NCBI RefSeq assembly: GCF_000208745.1 | Contig: NC_030859.1 | Span: 2,151,697-2,215,696 of the forward strand | DNA from: Theobroma cacao | Lineage: Eukaryota > Streptophyta > Magnoliopsida > Malvales > Malvaceae | Reading direction: 5' to 3' | DNA: 64,000 bases | Position numbers and translations under genes: made by a program | In this document: piece by piece, positions 22,418 through 33,910 of the stretch | Layout of the letters: each line of letters begins with the position of its first letter | Numbering within the stretch: the stretch's first letter is position 1 | The notes under the pieces: model-generated | Seen by the model: only the letters and a program-made list of their open reading frames with translations | Databases searched by the model: none | Told to the model about the DNA's origin: nothing

Positions 22418-24578
22418 TTAGTCAACTTCTTCAATTTTGGGACCAGCACCACTGCCGCCAGCTGGAGGAATATCATCAGCCATGCCAGCACCACCCATGT
22501 CAGGACCAGCTCCCTGGTACATCTTAGCTATGATGGGGTTGCAAATGCTCTCAAGCTCCTTCATCTTGTCCTCGAACTCATCTGCCTCAGCTAGCTGGTT
22601 GCCATCCAACCATTGAACAGCCCCATCAATGGCATCCTCAATCTTCTTCTTGTCATCCGGGGAAAGCTTTGAGCCAATCTTCTCATCCTTGACAGTGTTC
22701 CTCATGTTATAGGCGTAGTTCTCCAAAGCATTCTTGGCCTCCGCCTTCTTCTTGTGCTCCTCATCCTCGGCCTTGTATTTCTCTGCCTCTTGGACCATCT
22801 TTTCAATTTCTTCCTTGGACAACCTACCCTTGTCATTTGTGATTGTAATCTTGTTCTTCTGGCCGGTAGTCTTGTCCTCAGCAGAGACATTCAGGATACC
22901 GTTTGCATCAATATCAAAACAAACAGTGATTTGAGGAACTCCCCTAGGTGCTGGAGGAATACCAGAGAGCTCGAACTTACCCAACAAGTTATTGTCCCTA
23001 GTTCTGGCTCTCTCACCCTCATAAACTTGAATCAACACACCCGGCTGGTTATCCGAGTAGGTTGAAAACACCTGCTCCTTCTTGGTGGGAATAGTGGTGT
23101 TCCTTGGAATCAAAACAGTCATAACACCACCAGCAGTTTCCAACCCAAGAGACAGAGGGGTAACATCCAAAAGCAATAAATCCTGAACCTTCTCATTTCC
23201 TTCACCACTCAAAATGGCAGCCTGGACAGCAGCACCGTATGCAACAGCCTCATCAGGGTTAATACTCTTGCAAAGCTCCTTGCCATTGAAAAAGTCCTGC
23301 AACAACTGCTGCACCTTAGGAATCCTAGTGGAACCTCCAACAAGGACAACATCATGGACACTGCTCTTATCCATCTTAGCATCCCTCAAACACTTCTCAA
23401 CAGGCTCCATACACTTCCTAAAAAGATCCATGTTAAGCTCCTCAAACCTAGCACGAGTAATAGTTGAGTAAAAATCAATACCCTCATACAAAGAATCAAT
23501 CTCAATGGTAGTTTGAGCAGTGGATGAAAGAGTCCTCTTAGCTCTCTCGCAAGCAGTCCTCAACCTCCTCAAAGCTCTGGGGTTCCCACTAATATCCTTC
23601 TTATTCTTCCTCTTAAACTCTTGAACAAAATGGTTCACCATCCTATTATCAAAATCTTCACCACCCAAATGAGTATCACCAGCGGTAGCCTTAACTTCGA
23701 AAATACCATCTTCAATAGTAAGCAAAGAAACATCAAAAGTACCACCACCCAAATCAAAAATCAAAACGTTCTTTTCACCAACACTGGTAGCTTTCTTATC
23801 AAGACCATAAGCAATGGCAGCAGCAGTTGGTTCGTTAATGATTCTCATAACATTAAGCCCAGCAATGACTCCGGCATCCTTGGTGGCTTGCCTTTGGGAA
23901 TCATTGAAATAAGCAGGCACTGTAACGACAGCGTTTTTGATAGTGGAGCCAAGGTAGGCCTCAGCAATTTCACGCATTTTGATTAAAACCATGGAAGAGA
24001 TTTCCTCAGCAGCAAATTGTTTCTCTTCACCCTTGTAATTAACAACAATCATGGGCTTATCAGCAGGCCCAGCAATAACCTTAAAGGGCCAAAGCTTAAT
24101 ATCGCTTTGGACCGTTGCGTCCGTAAATCTTCTCCCGATTAATCGTTTAGCATCTGTGTTATTATAAACAAAACTTACAGTCAACAAACTACAAAGGCAA
24201 AGTCAACTCTTTTAATAATCGCTAATCCCAAAATGACGTCATAAATAAAAAATAAAACCAGAAAAATAGATTTATACACAGATCTAAGAACATACATCGT
24301 CGCAGATCTAAAGGAAACTATGTTCAGTCCTTCAAAATAAAGCAGAGAGGGAATCAGGGATTACCGAAGACGGTGTTGATGGGGTTCATGGCGACTTGGT
24401 TCTTAGCAGCGTCACCGATTAAACGCTCGGAATCCGTAAAAGCGACATAAGACGGCGTCGTACGGTTTCCTTGATCGTTGGCGATGATTTCAACTCTGTC
24501 GTGTTGCCATACTCCGACGCACGAGTACGTCGTCCCTAGATCGATCCCGATCGCTGGTCCTTCTCCCTTTCCGGCCAT
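22418..24578 (-). CDS. HSC70: Cytosolic HSC70 / HSP70 chaperone
   Basis: Two exons: 24365-24578 and 22418-24153, joined across a 211-bp intron (GTAATC...ACACAG) that splits the Asp codon of [14 protein letters not shown], the classic plant HSC70 intron position. The product is 649 residues. The nucleotide-binding domain shows [15 protein letters not shown] near residue 10, [36 protein letters not shown] and [16 protein letters not shown]. The substrate domain has [20 protein letters not shown]. The tail [14 protein letters not shown] ends in EEVD, the TPR co-chaperone docking signal, so it is cytosolic/nuclear rather than ER (HDEL) or organellar. It folds client proteins with J-proteins and nucleotide-exchange factors. 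No lesions seen. Confidence 0.97.
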
Positions 24579-24716
24579 CGATACGAATTACTTTGAAAAC
24601 AGAGAAATAAATAAAATCGGCGGCTGAGAGATCAAAGAAAATGGTTTAGGGTTTTTTTAGGTTTGGCAGCGTTTTGCCTTTCTTGTAATGAGAAGAGAGT
24701 GGGAGGGAAGAGGGAG

Positions 24717-24905
24717 TTATATAGTAGAATACTGGTATGTATTTTTGGGGTTAAGAGTTCTAGAAAGTTCGATAAGGGGAATTCTTAGCCGTCAGTTTTG
24801 ACCCTGCCCTTCCCACCTAAAATCTCTCGCTCCTGGTTGGTTCTGGAGATTTCTTTTTTCTGTTATTTTTTCTTTTTTTGATTAATTATTTATTAAAGAA
24901 TATTC
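24717..24905 (-). promoter_or_regulatory. HSC70 promoter: TATA box and heat-shock elements
   Basis: On the minus strand TATATAA lies at 24717-24723, about 140 bases before the ATG. Just upstream is a perfect three-unit heat-shock element, TTCTAGAAAGTTC (24758-24770). Weaker ones are at 24841-24853 (TTCTGGAGATTTC) and 24898-24905 (GAATATTC). HSF trimers bind alternating nGAAn units, so heat induction over a basal level is likely. Confidence 0.75.
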
Positions 24906-25699
24906 TACTCCAAGAAGCGCACTTTTAAAGGAACTTCGAATCCTCCTCCGCTGGAGAATCTCTTCCCGCGTTTTTATTTTCATTTGTTTTATTTTTTAAT
25001 AATAATTATATAAAGATAAAATATTTATAAAATATATAAAATTTAAATTATCAAATATTTAATACTGAATGATTTAATTTATTTATAAATTAAATAAATT
25101 TTATTTATTAGAATTTATCAATCTAGGACGCTGACGTGTCTACTTTACAAGTCACATACAGCTAGTTTGGGCCATCGTGGACGGTGGGCTTACCACACGG
25201 TAAGGATTCTTTCTTCTATGCTAAGAATACAAAAAATTCATTTTATTTTATTTATTTTCTTTTTTCTTGGATTAATAAAAGTTGGAAAGAAATTTCAAAA
25301 TCAAACAATTTTAATAAAAAATTGAATTTATGTTTCATGTCATTATCAAAGGACTTACTATTTAATTATCGAATAATAATAAGATTAAGATCAAATTTAT
25401 CACTATGATGTAAGTCAATAATGAAAAATTTCACCGTCGAATTTTGTTCTTATAATTTCAATTTTGTTTATTTTCAGATATCAAGTAACAAATTGATGAT
25501 AATTTTTTTATTTTTATTAAAAGAATATTTTGTGAAATATTTTAATTTTGTTAATTTTTATTTAAAAAATCATTGAAATTGGAATATATAGTGACAAAAT
25601 TTGTCATTCACATTAAAAAAATGGTTCTGTGAATTTTTTAAATTCGTTATTTTTTTAAATTAATAATATTAAAATTACGATGATTAATTATTATTATCA
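24906..25699. other. Intergenic, no gene seen
   Basis: AT-rich, upstream of HSC70. The 74-aa frame at 25184-25408 is Lys/Asn/Phe-rich with no domain. Confidence 0.45.
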
Positions 25700-25990
25700 A
25701 ATTACTACTTGTCATTTTAGATTAGATAATGATACATACTTATATATAATAGATGACGGTGTAACTTACTGATATGATATGATAAAATTATCATATTATA
25801 TTTTTCACCTTCCACTTTTATGTCACACATAAATATTATTTTAATTAACGATAATTAAATAACTATTAGTCATAAAAAATATATTTTATCTAAAATAAAT
25901 TTATGAAAACTTGATTGAAGATAATAAAAAAAGAATTATTGATTTAAAATTTTTTAAATAATTTAAAAATTTTCACGTATTATGCTATTA
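25700..25990. repeat. AT-rich MITE-like element, copy 3 (partial)
   Basis: The right half matches copies 1 and 2 (ATTTAAAATTTTTTAAATAA then TTTAAAAATTTTCACGTATTAT). The left boundary is unclear. Confidence 0.45.
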
Positions 25991-27016
25991 TTATTCAATT
26001 AATTATATAGATATTTTTGTGGTAGGAGAAAAATAAATAAAAGTAAGTCCAAAATACAAAGAAAAGGCCAAAGGAGAGGCTTTAATATCCCGAACTGGGC
26101 AGTCCAACCACATTCCAATTTCTGCTAATACTTATACAATAGAGTAACTTCCCATAGTCAATCGTCAGCAATGAAAATTTTTTAACTATTTTTGTCAGTG
26201 ATTTCGTTCTTTCACCTTATTAGCTTCAAACTTTATACTTTGACTAGTCGATGAAAGGCCTTTGAATTGACAAGAATATACAGTTCAAAGTTGCGATTTC
26301 ACGCGGATCACAATTTGAGAGGAAATCATGACTAACTAGTGACAAACCCTTTTCTTCTTTTGTGTTAATAATTTCTTCATTTGTACAAATTGATGTGGCC
26401 ATTGATTGATCATGGATGAACCCCTTTTTCAAAGGGTTGCTTTACTTTATAACCAATCCCTTGTTTCTTTCTGATTCAACAATTTCTATGCTGCTTTCCT
26501 TCATCATGTCGAAGAAAATTTATGCTTTCTGCTATAGCATCAGCACCTTACTGCCACTGTTGTTTCCCTAACAATGGTAGCCAAAGGTTTCCAGGAGATT
26601 CTAATGGCAGAATAAGCCAAAGGGGAGGGAAAGAATTGGGGAAAGAGAGAGAAGTTCTGATGGAAAAATGTTTGCTGGAAACATGGCAAGAGAAAGTTCA
26701 TCTTGCCTGATATCTGAATAAAGTTTTTCCAAACCAATTAAGCATATTTACCCCCCATATTTAGACACCTAGGTGGGGAAAAAAGATTCACACAGAATTT
26801 CCAAAAAGTACTTCAAACAATATTGTGGGATTCTCTCTGATTATGTAGTAGGATTTAGCAGAGAGAAAAGGACAGTATTCATTGTACTGAATTACCTATA
26901 ATGAAGCCCTTCTACAAATTATAGGAAGCACTGAGAAATATTACAGATGCAAAACTTTTGATTAACCTCAACAACAGGAGAAAACAATATCACAGCTCCA
27001 TCCTTTTTCTTTCCTT
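25991..27016. other. Intergenic, no gene seen
   Basis: 3' flank of the CLE gene on its right side. Short frames at 26244-26432 and 26522-26737 occur on both strands of the same DNA and lack domains. Confidence 0.4.
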
Positions 27017-27514
27017 TCATGGCTTGGATGGTGGATGCCGGTTTCCGATTGGGTTTGGCGCAGATGGAACCTTACGCATGTTATCTTTGAACTGTGTTGC
27101 AGGTTCCTTCTTTTCTCCACAAGGAAAGACAGAGGCATTCATGTCAGCCATTTTTCATCATAATCAAACAAAGGGTAAGACCACCTTATATTTAGCAATA
27201 AGCAAAACTCACCCAAGTAGATAGCAAGAACCTTTTGCCAGAATTTGGTTTAGGTTTAGCAGTTCTGATCTTCACATCCTCATCAACTGTAATAAAGAGT
27301 TTCAAAAAAAAAAAAAAAGAAGAGTAATGTAATTTGTCGTCTTTTATCCAAGATTACATGTTCTGAGAGTGCCTGAAGATATATATATATAGGTAAGAAA
27401 GAGCTTGCCTGTTCCCATGGCTTGAATCCTTATGGCCATTGAAAACTGAGATTGAGAAGCTGTAACAAGGAGAAATGCAATGATCAGATAGGCTACAACT
27501 TGTGTTCTCTTCAT
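27017..27514 (-). CDS. CLE46-like: CLE46-like secreted signalling peptide precursor
   Basis: Reconstructed by hand from three exons. Exon 1, 27409-27514: MKRTQVVAYLIIAFLLVTAS..., a signal peptide of about 27 residues, ending in phase 1 at a GC donor (ACAG/GCAAGC). Exon 2, 27213-27286: good acceptor (TTTATTACAG) and donor (TTGG/GTGAGT), encoding VDEDVKIRTAKPKPNSG, then KRFLLSTW. Exon 3 ends at TGA 27017-27019 and begins at an unresolved in-phase acceptor (27091, 27106 or 27109). Its end, RKVPSAPNPIGNRHPPSKP, matches the CLE motif plus the GNRHPP extension typical of CLE46 (as I recall, HKHPSGPNPTGNRHPPVKH). The TW before the last exon also fits. Length is 84-90 residues. The normally invariant Gly-6 is Ala. 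A TATA-like CATAAATAT (27582-27590) precedes it. Family role: apoplastic ligand for CLV1-type receptor kinases. Confidence 0.78.
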
Positions 27515-27599
27515 CTTTGGCGCCAACCCACTGTGCTTTCACCCTTGGTGCTGGTCTTAATGAGCACATGAGGAAGAGGGACATATTTATGGAGGACAA

Positions 27600-29023
27600 A
27601 TTGGCTACTTCATCATGACTTGGTTTGAAAAACAAGGGCAACTTCTTGTAAAAGCTGTCTGGGAATCCAATGCTTTTTCACAGATTCGGATTAATAAGGC
27701 TAGAGATGTGGGATTTTCTTGGCGTTGCACGTTGACTTGAAGCTTGAGCATTGATCATGGGCAACCATATCATTGAGATATCAACTCTATGGTCCTCCCA
27801 CTGTCTCTTCCAGCCTAAAGTTGATTGCAACAGCTGGGTGTTGGTATGGGAATGTTGTTGATTTTCTAATCATGTAATAGAAACGTCCAAAATCATTGCC
27901 TTTGCAACGTGAAAATGCAAATCCAAAGCACCTGATTTGTTGTTGGGCAAAAAACTGTTTGCAATAGCTCCTCAACTGTTCTGCCTTTCTATTTCTTTTC
28001 TCATCAAAACATGTTTTCTGCAGGGAAAAGAATCTGTCAAGTTAGCTCTAAAAAATTGAAGATTGTACCACCCGCCCTTGAGCAGATTTCGAAGTGCTTT
28101 CATCTCAAAACTTTTTCCATTTTAGCTTTTAATGGTTGCCTTGGGATGCACACTCTTCACATTCAAGAATTTTCAATCTTTCTGAAGCCTGTTGAATTCA
28201 CCTCATTCCTCATTAACAAAGGCATTTACCAGAGAGGTAATCCTGCCCCTTTTCTTCATTGGTTAAAAAGCTAGAAATGCATGTTTCTCAGCTAAACTGA
28301 CCATTTAACAAGTTGCCTGGTAGATTTTTCTTGTACGGGAACATGGTAATATCAGCATTTGTCAAGGTTTCTTAATGCTATTGTTGCACATGATCAGTCT
28401 TTGAATGCTTTTAAACTGTTCTTAACCACTTGGAGAAGTTCTATATATCCTTGAATACATGGCCAGTCTCTCATTATCAAAAAGCTTTTGTTGCAGCTCT
28501 TTCAAGAACTATAGTGTGTTAGCAAAAGCTTGATGGGGTCTTTTACAACAATTATCGTTGAGAAAAAGTTGTCAAAGAGTGGGACACCACTTGGCAACAA
28601 AGAAAAGAAAAGGACTCTTAAAACCAAGGGTCTATAATTATGCTGCATGCCTTCCATTGACCTCTGAATGAGACAAGCTGCAATGATACCATTTAGCACT
28701 GTTAATAAGGATTTTCTGTCTGGAATTTTGTAGGTTTCATTAGGTAATTGATTACATTCTCATTCATATGGGGTGGGTTTTTTTTTTTATTATTTCAAAT
28801 TAAAGTAGTAGGTTTGGCTTCTTTTGCTCTTTCCCTGTTATGCTTGTGGCTTGTTCTGTGCTATAGCCCTTTTAGGTCCTCCTTTGTTGAAGAAGAGTCA
28901 ATTTTGGCACTTCCATATGGTTTTTCCACAGCTGTTAAGATCCAATCATGTTAATTCAAAGATTTGCAACTACTATTGGTTAAACTAAGTTATCTAGGGC
29001 TTGTGGAAGTGTGGCCAACAATT
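27600..29023. other. Intergenic, no gene seen
   Basis: Promoter side of the CLE gene, then unannotated DNA. The 87-codon frame at 28011-28274 (MFSAGKRICQVSSKKLKIVP...) has no recognisable domain or flanking gene signals, and is not called. Confidence 0.4.
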
Positions 29024-29094
29024 GGGCACTTGGTCTAGTGGTATGATTTTCGCTTAGGGTGCGAGGTCCCCGAGTTCAATTCTCGGAGTGCCCC
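29024..29094 (+). tRNA. trnP-AGG: tRNA-Pro, anticodon AGG
   Basis: Folds as a cloverleaf: acceptor GGGCACT/AGTGCCC with discriminator C, D arm GGTCTAGTGGTATGA (A box), anticodon arm TTCGC-TTAGGGT-GCGAG with anticodon AGG, T arm CCGAG-TTCAATT-CTCGG (B box). The variable loop has four bases rather than the usual five, giving 71 nt. CCAACAA just upstream fits the CAA start motif of plant tRNA genes. The first T run is not until about 29130, so termination is less tight than usual. Confidence 0.93.
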
Positions 29095-29849
29095 AATCAT
29101 TCATACATTTAACTATACCTTTAATAATGATTTTTTATCAATAATAGAGAAATTGAATGAGTTAAAGGTGAGACAATAACAAATCTCTTTTGTTTTATTT
29201 CATATGCTATTGTGTGGCCATGTGAAGGGGCAAAACAATATGGTTTTAAAGAAGGAATAAAGGTGACCCTTTCCCTCTAGACTCTACCAAAAGAAAATGA
29301 TCATCACATCTAAAACCAAATCTTTTGTATCTTGGTAAGAATATTTTGCCTCTTACCATATACCTCATGCTTAGCGTCCTACTGCCCTAGCTTAGGGCCA
29401 TAGCTTTTCTCATTGTATGGCACAAATCCAAGATCCTTATAGAAAAAAAGAAAGAGTCAATTATGAAGAGATTAGAGAATATATGAGCTAGATTTTTTTG
29501 CATGAAAGTTTGAAGTTTGATGATCTGAATTCTTCCCTTAATTGCTTTAGAAAAGATAGATAGTAAATAATTAAAGATAAGTCACACTTATATTCACGTT
29601 TTTCTCATAAATATAATATGGGACTTTTAATTGAAAGTCCCATTGATTTTTCATATGATATATTTCATTGAAATTCCTTTCATTAATTTAATTTTAACAC
29701 TTGAATTCAAAGGGTTATTTTATTTTTAATATGCTTATAATTATTTTTATATCAAATTTATTGAGGTAATTGTGAAAATTTGGCAACAAATTTTACTCTT
29801 TACTTATCATGTTTAGATAAACATAAAAATTTATTAAATAAGTCATTTT
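29095..29849. other. Intergenic, no gene seen
   Basis: AT-rich spacer after the tRNA gene; includes TATGGGACTTTTAATTGAAAGTCCCATTG (two short inverted arms around 29618-29644) that could form a hairpin. Confidence 0.4.
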
Positions 29850-30060
29850 TTGTTGCATGCAATTAAATTTTTATATTTTCATTTTAAATTAAATGAGTTC
29901 TTATAATTAATGATTGATTAATTGTAATTAGTTAAATAATCATTTATCATTTTATGTCACATTATATGTTAACATATTATAATAGATGGTATTATAACAT
30001 TATTTTATATAAATGCCATATGTGTATAAAAAATTATAAGTGCTATTTTATGCCATATGT
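29850..30060. repeat. AT-rich MITE-like element, copy 4 (partial)
   Basis: Left half shared with copy 2 (TTCTTATAATTAATGATTGA and TTTATGTCACATTATATG). The right arm is missing or diverged. Confidence 0.45.
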
Positions 30061-30174
30061 TAATTTTTTTTTCTTTTTTTTTAATATTCCTCTACCTCCT
30101 TTATCCCGGTTAAAGACAAATAGAAATTTTAAAAAATATCCGAATAAAATTCTAAAAGAAAAATAAAGAATATC

Positions 30175-30267
30175 TGACGTGTCCAAGGCAAATTAAAAAA
30201 AGGGAAAAAGTAATCCGACGTGGACAAAATCGGATTCCAAAATGAACTTTTTCCCTCTCTATAAATA
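30175..30267 (+). promoter_or_regulatory. Promoter of the UBC7-like gene
   Basis: TATAAATA at 30260-30267, about 130 bases before the ATG. Upstream are two ACGTG cores, TGACGTGT (30175-30182) and CGACGTGG (30216-30223), which resemble the bZIP-binding UPRE/ABRE class. Confidence 0.55.
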
Positions 30268-30398
30268 TCCAATCACCCCGCTTCTGGAATTTCCCTCGCT
30301 TCCTCCTCTTCACTCTTTCTTTCTTGATCAACAGAATTACCAATCAAATTCAACTCTTTAACATTCTTTTTCTTTAAAGAATAAAGCTTTCTTCTTCA

Positions 30399-33300
30399 AT
30401 GGCTTCCCAAGCGACTCTCCTTCTCCAAAAGCAACTCAAAGGTTCTTTTTTTGGTTAAAGGCGTTGGTTTATTGATAATTTCTTCTTCTTTTTCTTTTTT
30501 TTTTTCGAATTTTTTGGTTTTTTTTTAAGAAATTGATTTTCGTTGTTGCAGATCTTTGCAAGAACCCGGTTGATGGATTCTCAGCGGGGCTGGTTGATGA
30601 AAACAATGTTTTTGAATGGAATGTTACAATTATGGGGCCCCCAGATACACTCTAGTATGTAATTTTAATTCTTTTTTCTTTCTTTTTTGTACATTCTTTT
30701 TTTGCTGATTAGTCAGTTGAATCTTGGTGCGCGCCCAATGTGTGTATGTGAACCTGATAATGGGTTTTGGGTTTTCTTTTGTGTGGTTAAATTATGTTAT
30801 AGGTTGATGTTTGATTAACTGTTATAGAAAATTTTTCATGGTTTAATTTGGATTTTATTTAGTTACTCATTTATTTGCTAGGAAAGTTTCCTTTTTTCTT
30901 TTAACTAAAATCTAAGTGTTACTGTTTGATTGAATTATTTGCTTTATGGTAATTAATTATGGGCTTACGACACTTGAAAGGTCAGAATTGTTGTTAAGAA
31001 GCTTTGATTGTTCCAAAAGAAATTAATTAAGAAGCTTTGTTTCAATTTGGTAGGCTTGTTCTTTAGTGGTCAGCAGTATTTTATTGCGTGTCTTAGAATT
31101 CTTTTTGGGATGACATAACTCTTTGACTAAGGGTTTAGATTAATTGATGCAATTTTGGCTTAAAATAAGTGGGTTTTGATTAATTGGAATAAAATTTTTT
31201 TTGATGAAAACGCTGCTATTTGGGTTTATGTTGACATGATTGCAGTTGATTATGGTATTGAATTTTTTATTTAGGGATGATAAATCATACTAGGATTGAG
31301 ATTATTGATTTGGTTTTGACATTAGTGACAACATTAGGGAATAAGAATTTGTTCAATATGATGGAGGAGAGGTGATTCTGACCTTAAACCTTAAGTCTCA
31401 TAAGGAGGGATAATGAGTGCTAGTCTAAGCTTTGGTTGTTATTTTATTGAGATTGCCATTGATCGTGTTTCTTGTTTCATAATTTTGTGGATTATAGTGA
31501 AGGGGGGTGCTTCAATGCCATCATGAAATTTCCAGAAGATTACCCAGTAAACCCTCCAACAGTAAGGTTTATCTCGGAGATGTGGCATCCTAATGGTGAG
31601 AAGTTATATTCTGATTTTGAAACCATAAATTTATGTTTCTTGTTTTTTTTTTTTTCAAATTTTCTCAGTCTTGAGTGGGCATAATGCTTGAAAGCTGATG
31701 TGTGAACTACAGTTTTCCGTAGTGGAAACGTTTGCATATCAATTCTTCATCCCCCTGGTGATGATCCAGATGGCTATGAGCTTGCATCAGAACGCTGGAA
31801 TCCACTCCACACGGTACATGATTTAGATTTGATTTAATTTCTTGCTGATCCTTTTGTTAGTCTGTATTTATCTGCATACTTTGTTATGAATTTATTTGTA
31901 TATCAAGTCCTGTGAATCAAGTATGTTTAGCTGTCTTGATAGTTATTGCATATGGATTTTTGTCTTGTTACTTTTGTCTCTTTCACTCTGTTAACCGTAT
32001 GATATCTAAACCTTTCGAGGCTGCAAGTGGTGGAACTAGGATTTTGCCACTTTCACTCCTGGATCATGCATGGTCCAGGGATGGAGGATGAATGCTGAAG
32101 AGATATGGACATGGTAACTCTTTGCTGTCATCTATATTATCAGTGCATACTGTTGTTTGGCCATCTGATGGCAGTTATAATTGGCAGTAATCTTGATGGT
32201 GGGCATCTCTGAGGACTGAAACTTGAGTATCACTACATTTGAGGTGTTGTTCCTAAATCCTAGCTCAACTCTAGATTTGAAGAGATTGCTTTAGTTGGTC
32301 AAGGTTGGATTTTGGCATTAGTGTAGCGTAGTTTTATTGGTCATCTGGAACTGGAAATTTACACTATGATCAGATTTTAGTGTAATAAAAACCTGATACA
32401 TGCTGGCAGCTGGTAGCCTTTTTTATTACCGCTTGCATTCATTTATATTTGAACTTTTAAGGGAGCAAGGAATGGGGATAGAAGAAAAGAAATCTGGTGC
32501 TGAAGTAGCAAGTAGCAACTTCTAGGGTATTGGCCTTGGGCAGGTAAATGGGGAGATTATCCCACAACATAGCAAACTATTGGCTTAGGGCTGAAGGTAT
32601 ATACATTACAGGAAATACTTCCATTCAGATTATCTGTGGTTCAAAGTTAAGGGATTATAAATTCTACTGGCAATTGCCTTTGGAACTTTGAATTTATGAA
32701 GTAAAATGCACTTCATTGCAAACATATATAGTCTTATCACCTGAGGTCTAAGTTCAGTTTTCCATTGATATTTTCCTTCAAGCTTTGTAAATTGTGGAGC
32801 AAAATTGAACTCTGACTGCAGGCTGCAGCCATAGAATATGATTAGATAAAAGAGTTTGACAGTGGCTCCAAGAGTACCGTTGGCTAGACTGACATAAAAA
32901 CTAGATTACTTGTTAAAAGCTATGGTTTTGAGAAATTAAAGGAAAAAACCTAAAGCACATCGAAGCCCTTATTAATGTAAAACCAAGTGCACAAACCCCA
33001 AAGTCTTCTTAGTATACTTTTCAGAGAAGCCCAGCAGCACCATATATACATACTAATTTAGGAACGTAGCTCAGAAAACTTAACAGAGCCTATGACTCTG
33101 AAGTTAGTTACTTGAAAATTATCGACGCAAGAAAGGCAGTTAAACTGCTTGTTGGATTAATTCAGGGCAGTGAGTGGGTATAAGATTCTGGTTAGATACA
33201 TAACAGAGGTGGAAGAGGAAGCAGTAATGAGAAGGAATGATAAAGAAGATTGGCTGCACAAATAAGCACTAATTAGAATGAGAAATGGTCGAAGAAATAC

Positions 33301-33910
33301 ATCAGATGTTAACATCTCACTGTTTGAACACGATAGTACAACTTGAGAAAGAAGAGTTTTGCCTTGTAATTATGGAATTGCTAAATACATTTCAGCTAAA
33401 GTTCCATCTCCTGTTTTGAAACCACTTTTTCTGATTTACTCAAGCAGTGTCAATATCTTCAGCTTTGCCTTCTACTGTTTGTTACGGAACCTGTTTTTGC
33501 TGAATACAAATATTTCTGCTGCTGAATGCTGATTTGCAGGTTCAGAGTATAGTTTTGAGCATCATATCAATGCTCTCTAGCCCTAATGATGAATCCCCTG
33601 CCAACGTCGATGCTGCGGTACGTCTTCTCTTTTAGTCCATAATTTTCAATAATTTGTGATGACAGAAATGAATCCCACATTAGTGTTTGGAAAGTGCTGA
33701 CAAAGTTAAAGCAAATGCTAGTACAAAGCTACCAATATTATTGGAATGGAACTTGTCTTTCTGGTTTTCATGCAATGCATTGTTTAAGAAGCATAATTGA
33801 ACTTAATATTTTGGAAGTTGCCTGTTCTGCAGATCGATTGGAGGGAGAATATGGAGGAGTTTAAGCAGAAAGTCAAGCGCTGTGTGAAAAAGTCACAAGA
33901 TCTGCTATAA
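30399..33910 (+). CDS. UBC7: E2 ubiquitin-conjugating enzyme, UBC7/13/14 group
   Basis: Six exons, all GT-AG: 30399-30441, 30552-30654, 31498-31595, 31713-31813, 33540-33617, 33833-33910. The phases agree and give 166 residues, the usual length of this group. Start [23 protein letters not shown] motif at 79-81; catalytic Cys89 in [12 protein letters not shown]; then the long acidic loop [17 protein letters not shown] characteristic of UBC7-type (UBE2G) enzymes, and [20 protein letters not shown]. The C-terminal helix ends [13 protein letters not shown]. It accepts ubiquitin from E1 and, by family knowledge, makes K48 chains in ER-associated degradation. Departures from Arabidopsis UBC7 as I recall it: Ser for Asp at 85, and IDW for KEW in the last exon. 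Intron 4 is 1.7 kb and looks empty. Confidence 0.94.

Noticed and set aside
22702..23986. Several open frames of 60-120 codons inside the HSC70 region
   Set aside because: Shadows of the high-GC HSC70 coding exon in other frames; no independent domains.
27344..27641. Two longer minus-strand ORFs over CLE exon 1
   Set aside because: They read through the GC-donor intron or lie in another frame; the spliced CLE model explains the conserved parts better.
28011..28274. 87-codon frame MFSAGKRICQVSSK...
   Set aside because: No domain, no promoter or splice context and no repeat of it elsewhere; not distinguishable from chance.
33661..33700. USE-like ATCCCACATTAG in UBC intron 5
   Set aside because: No TATA box at 25 or 35 bases; chance match. 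The same holds for the minus-strand match near 27706.
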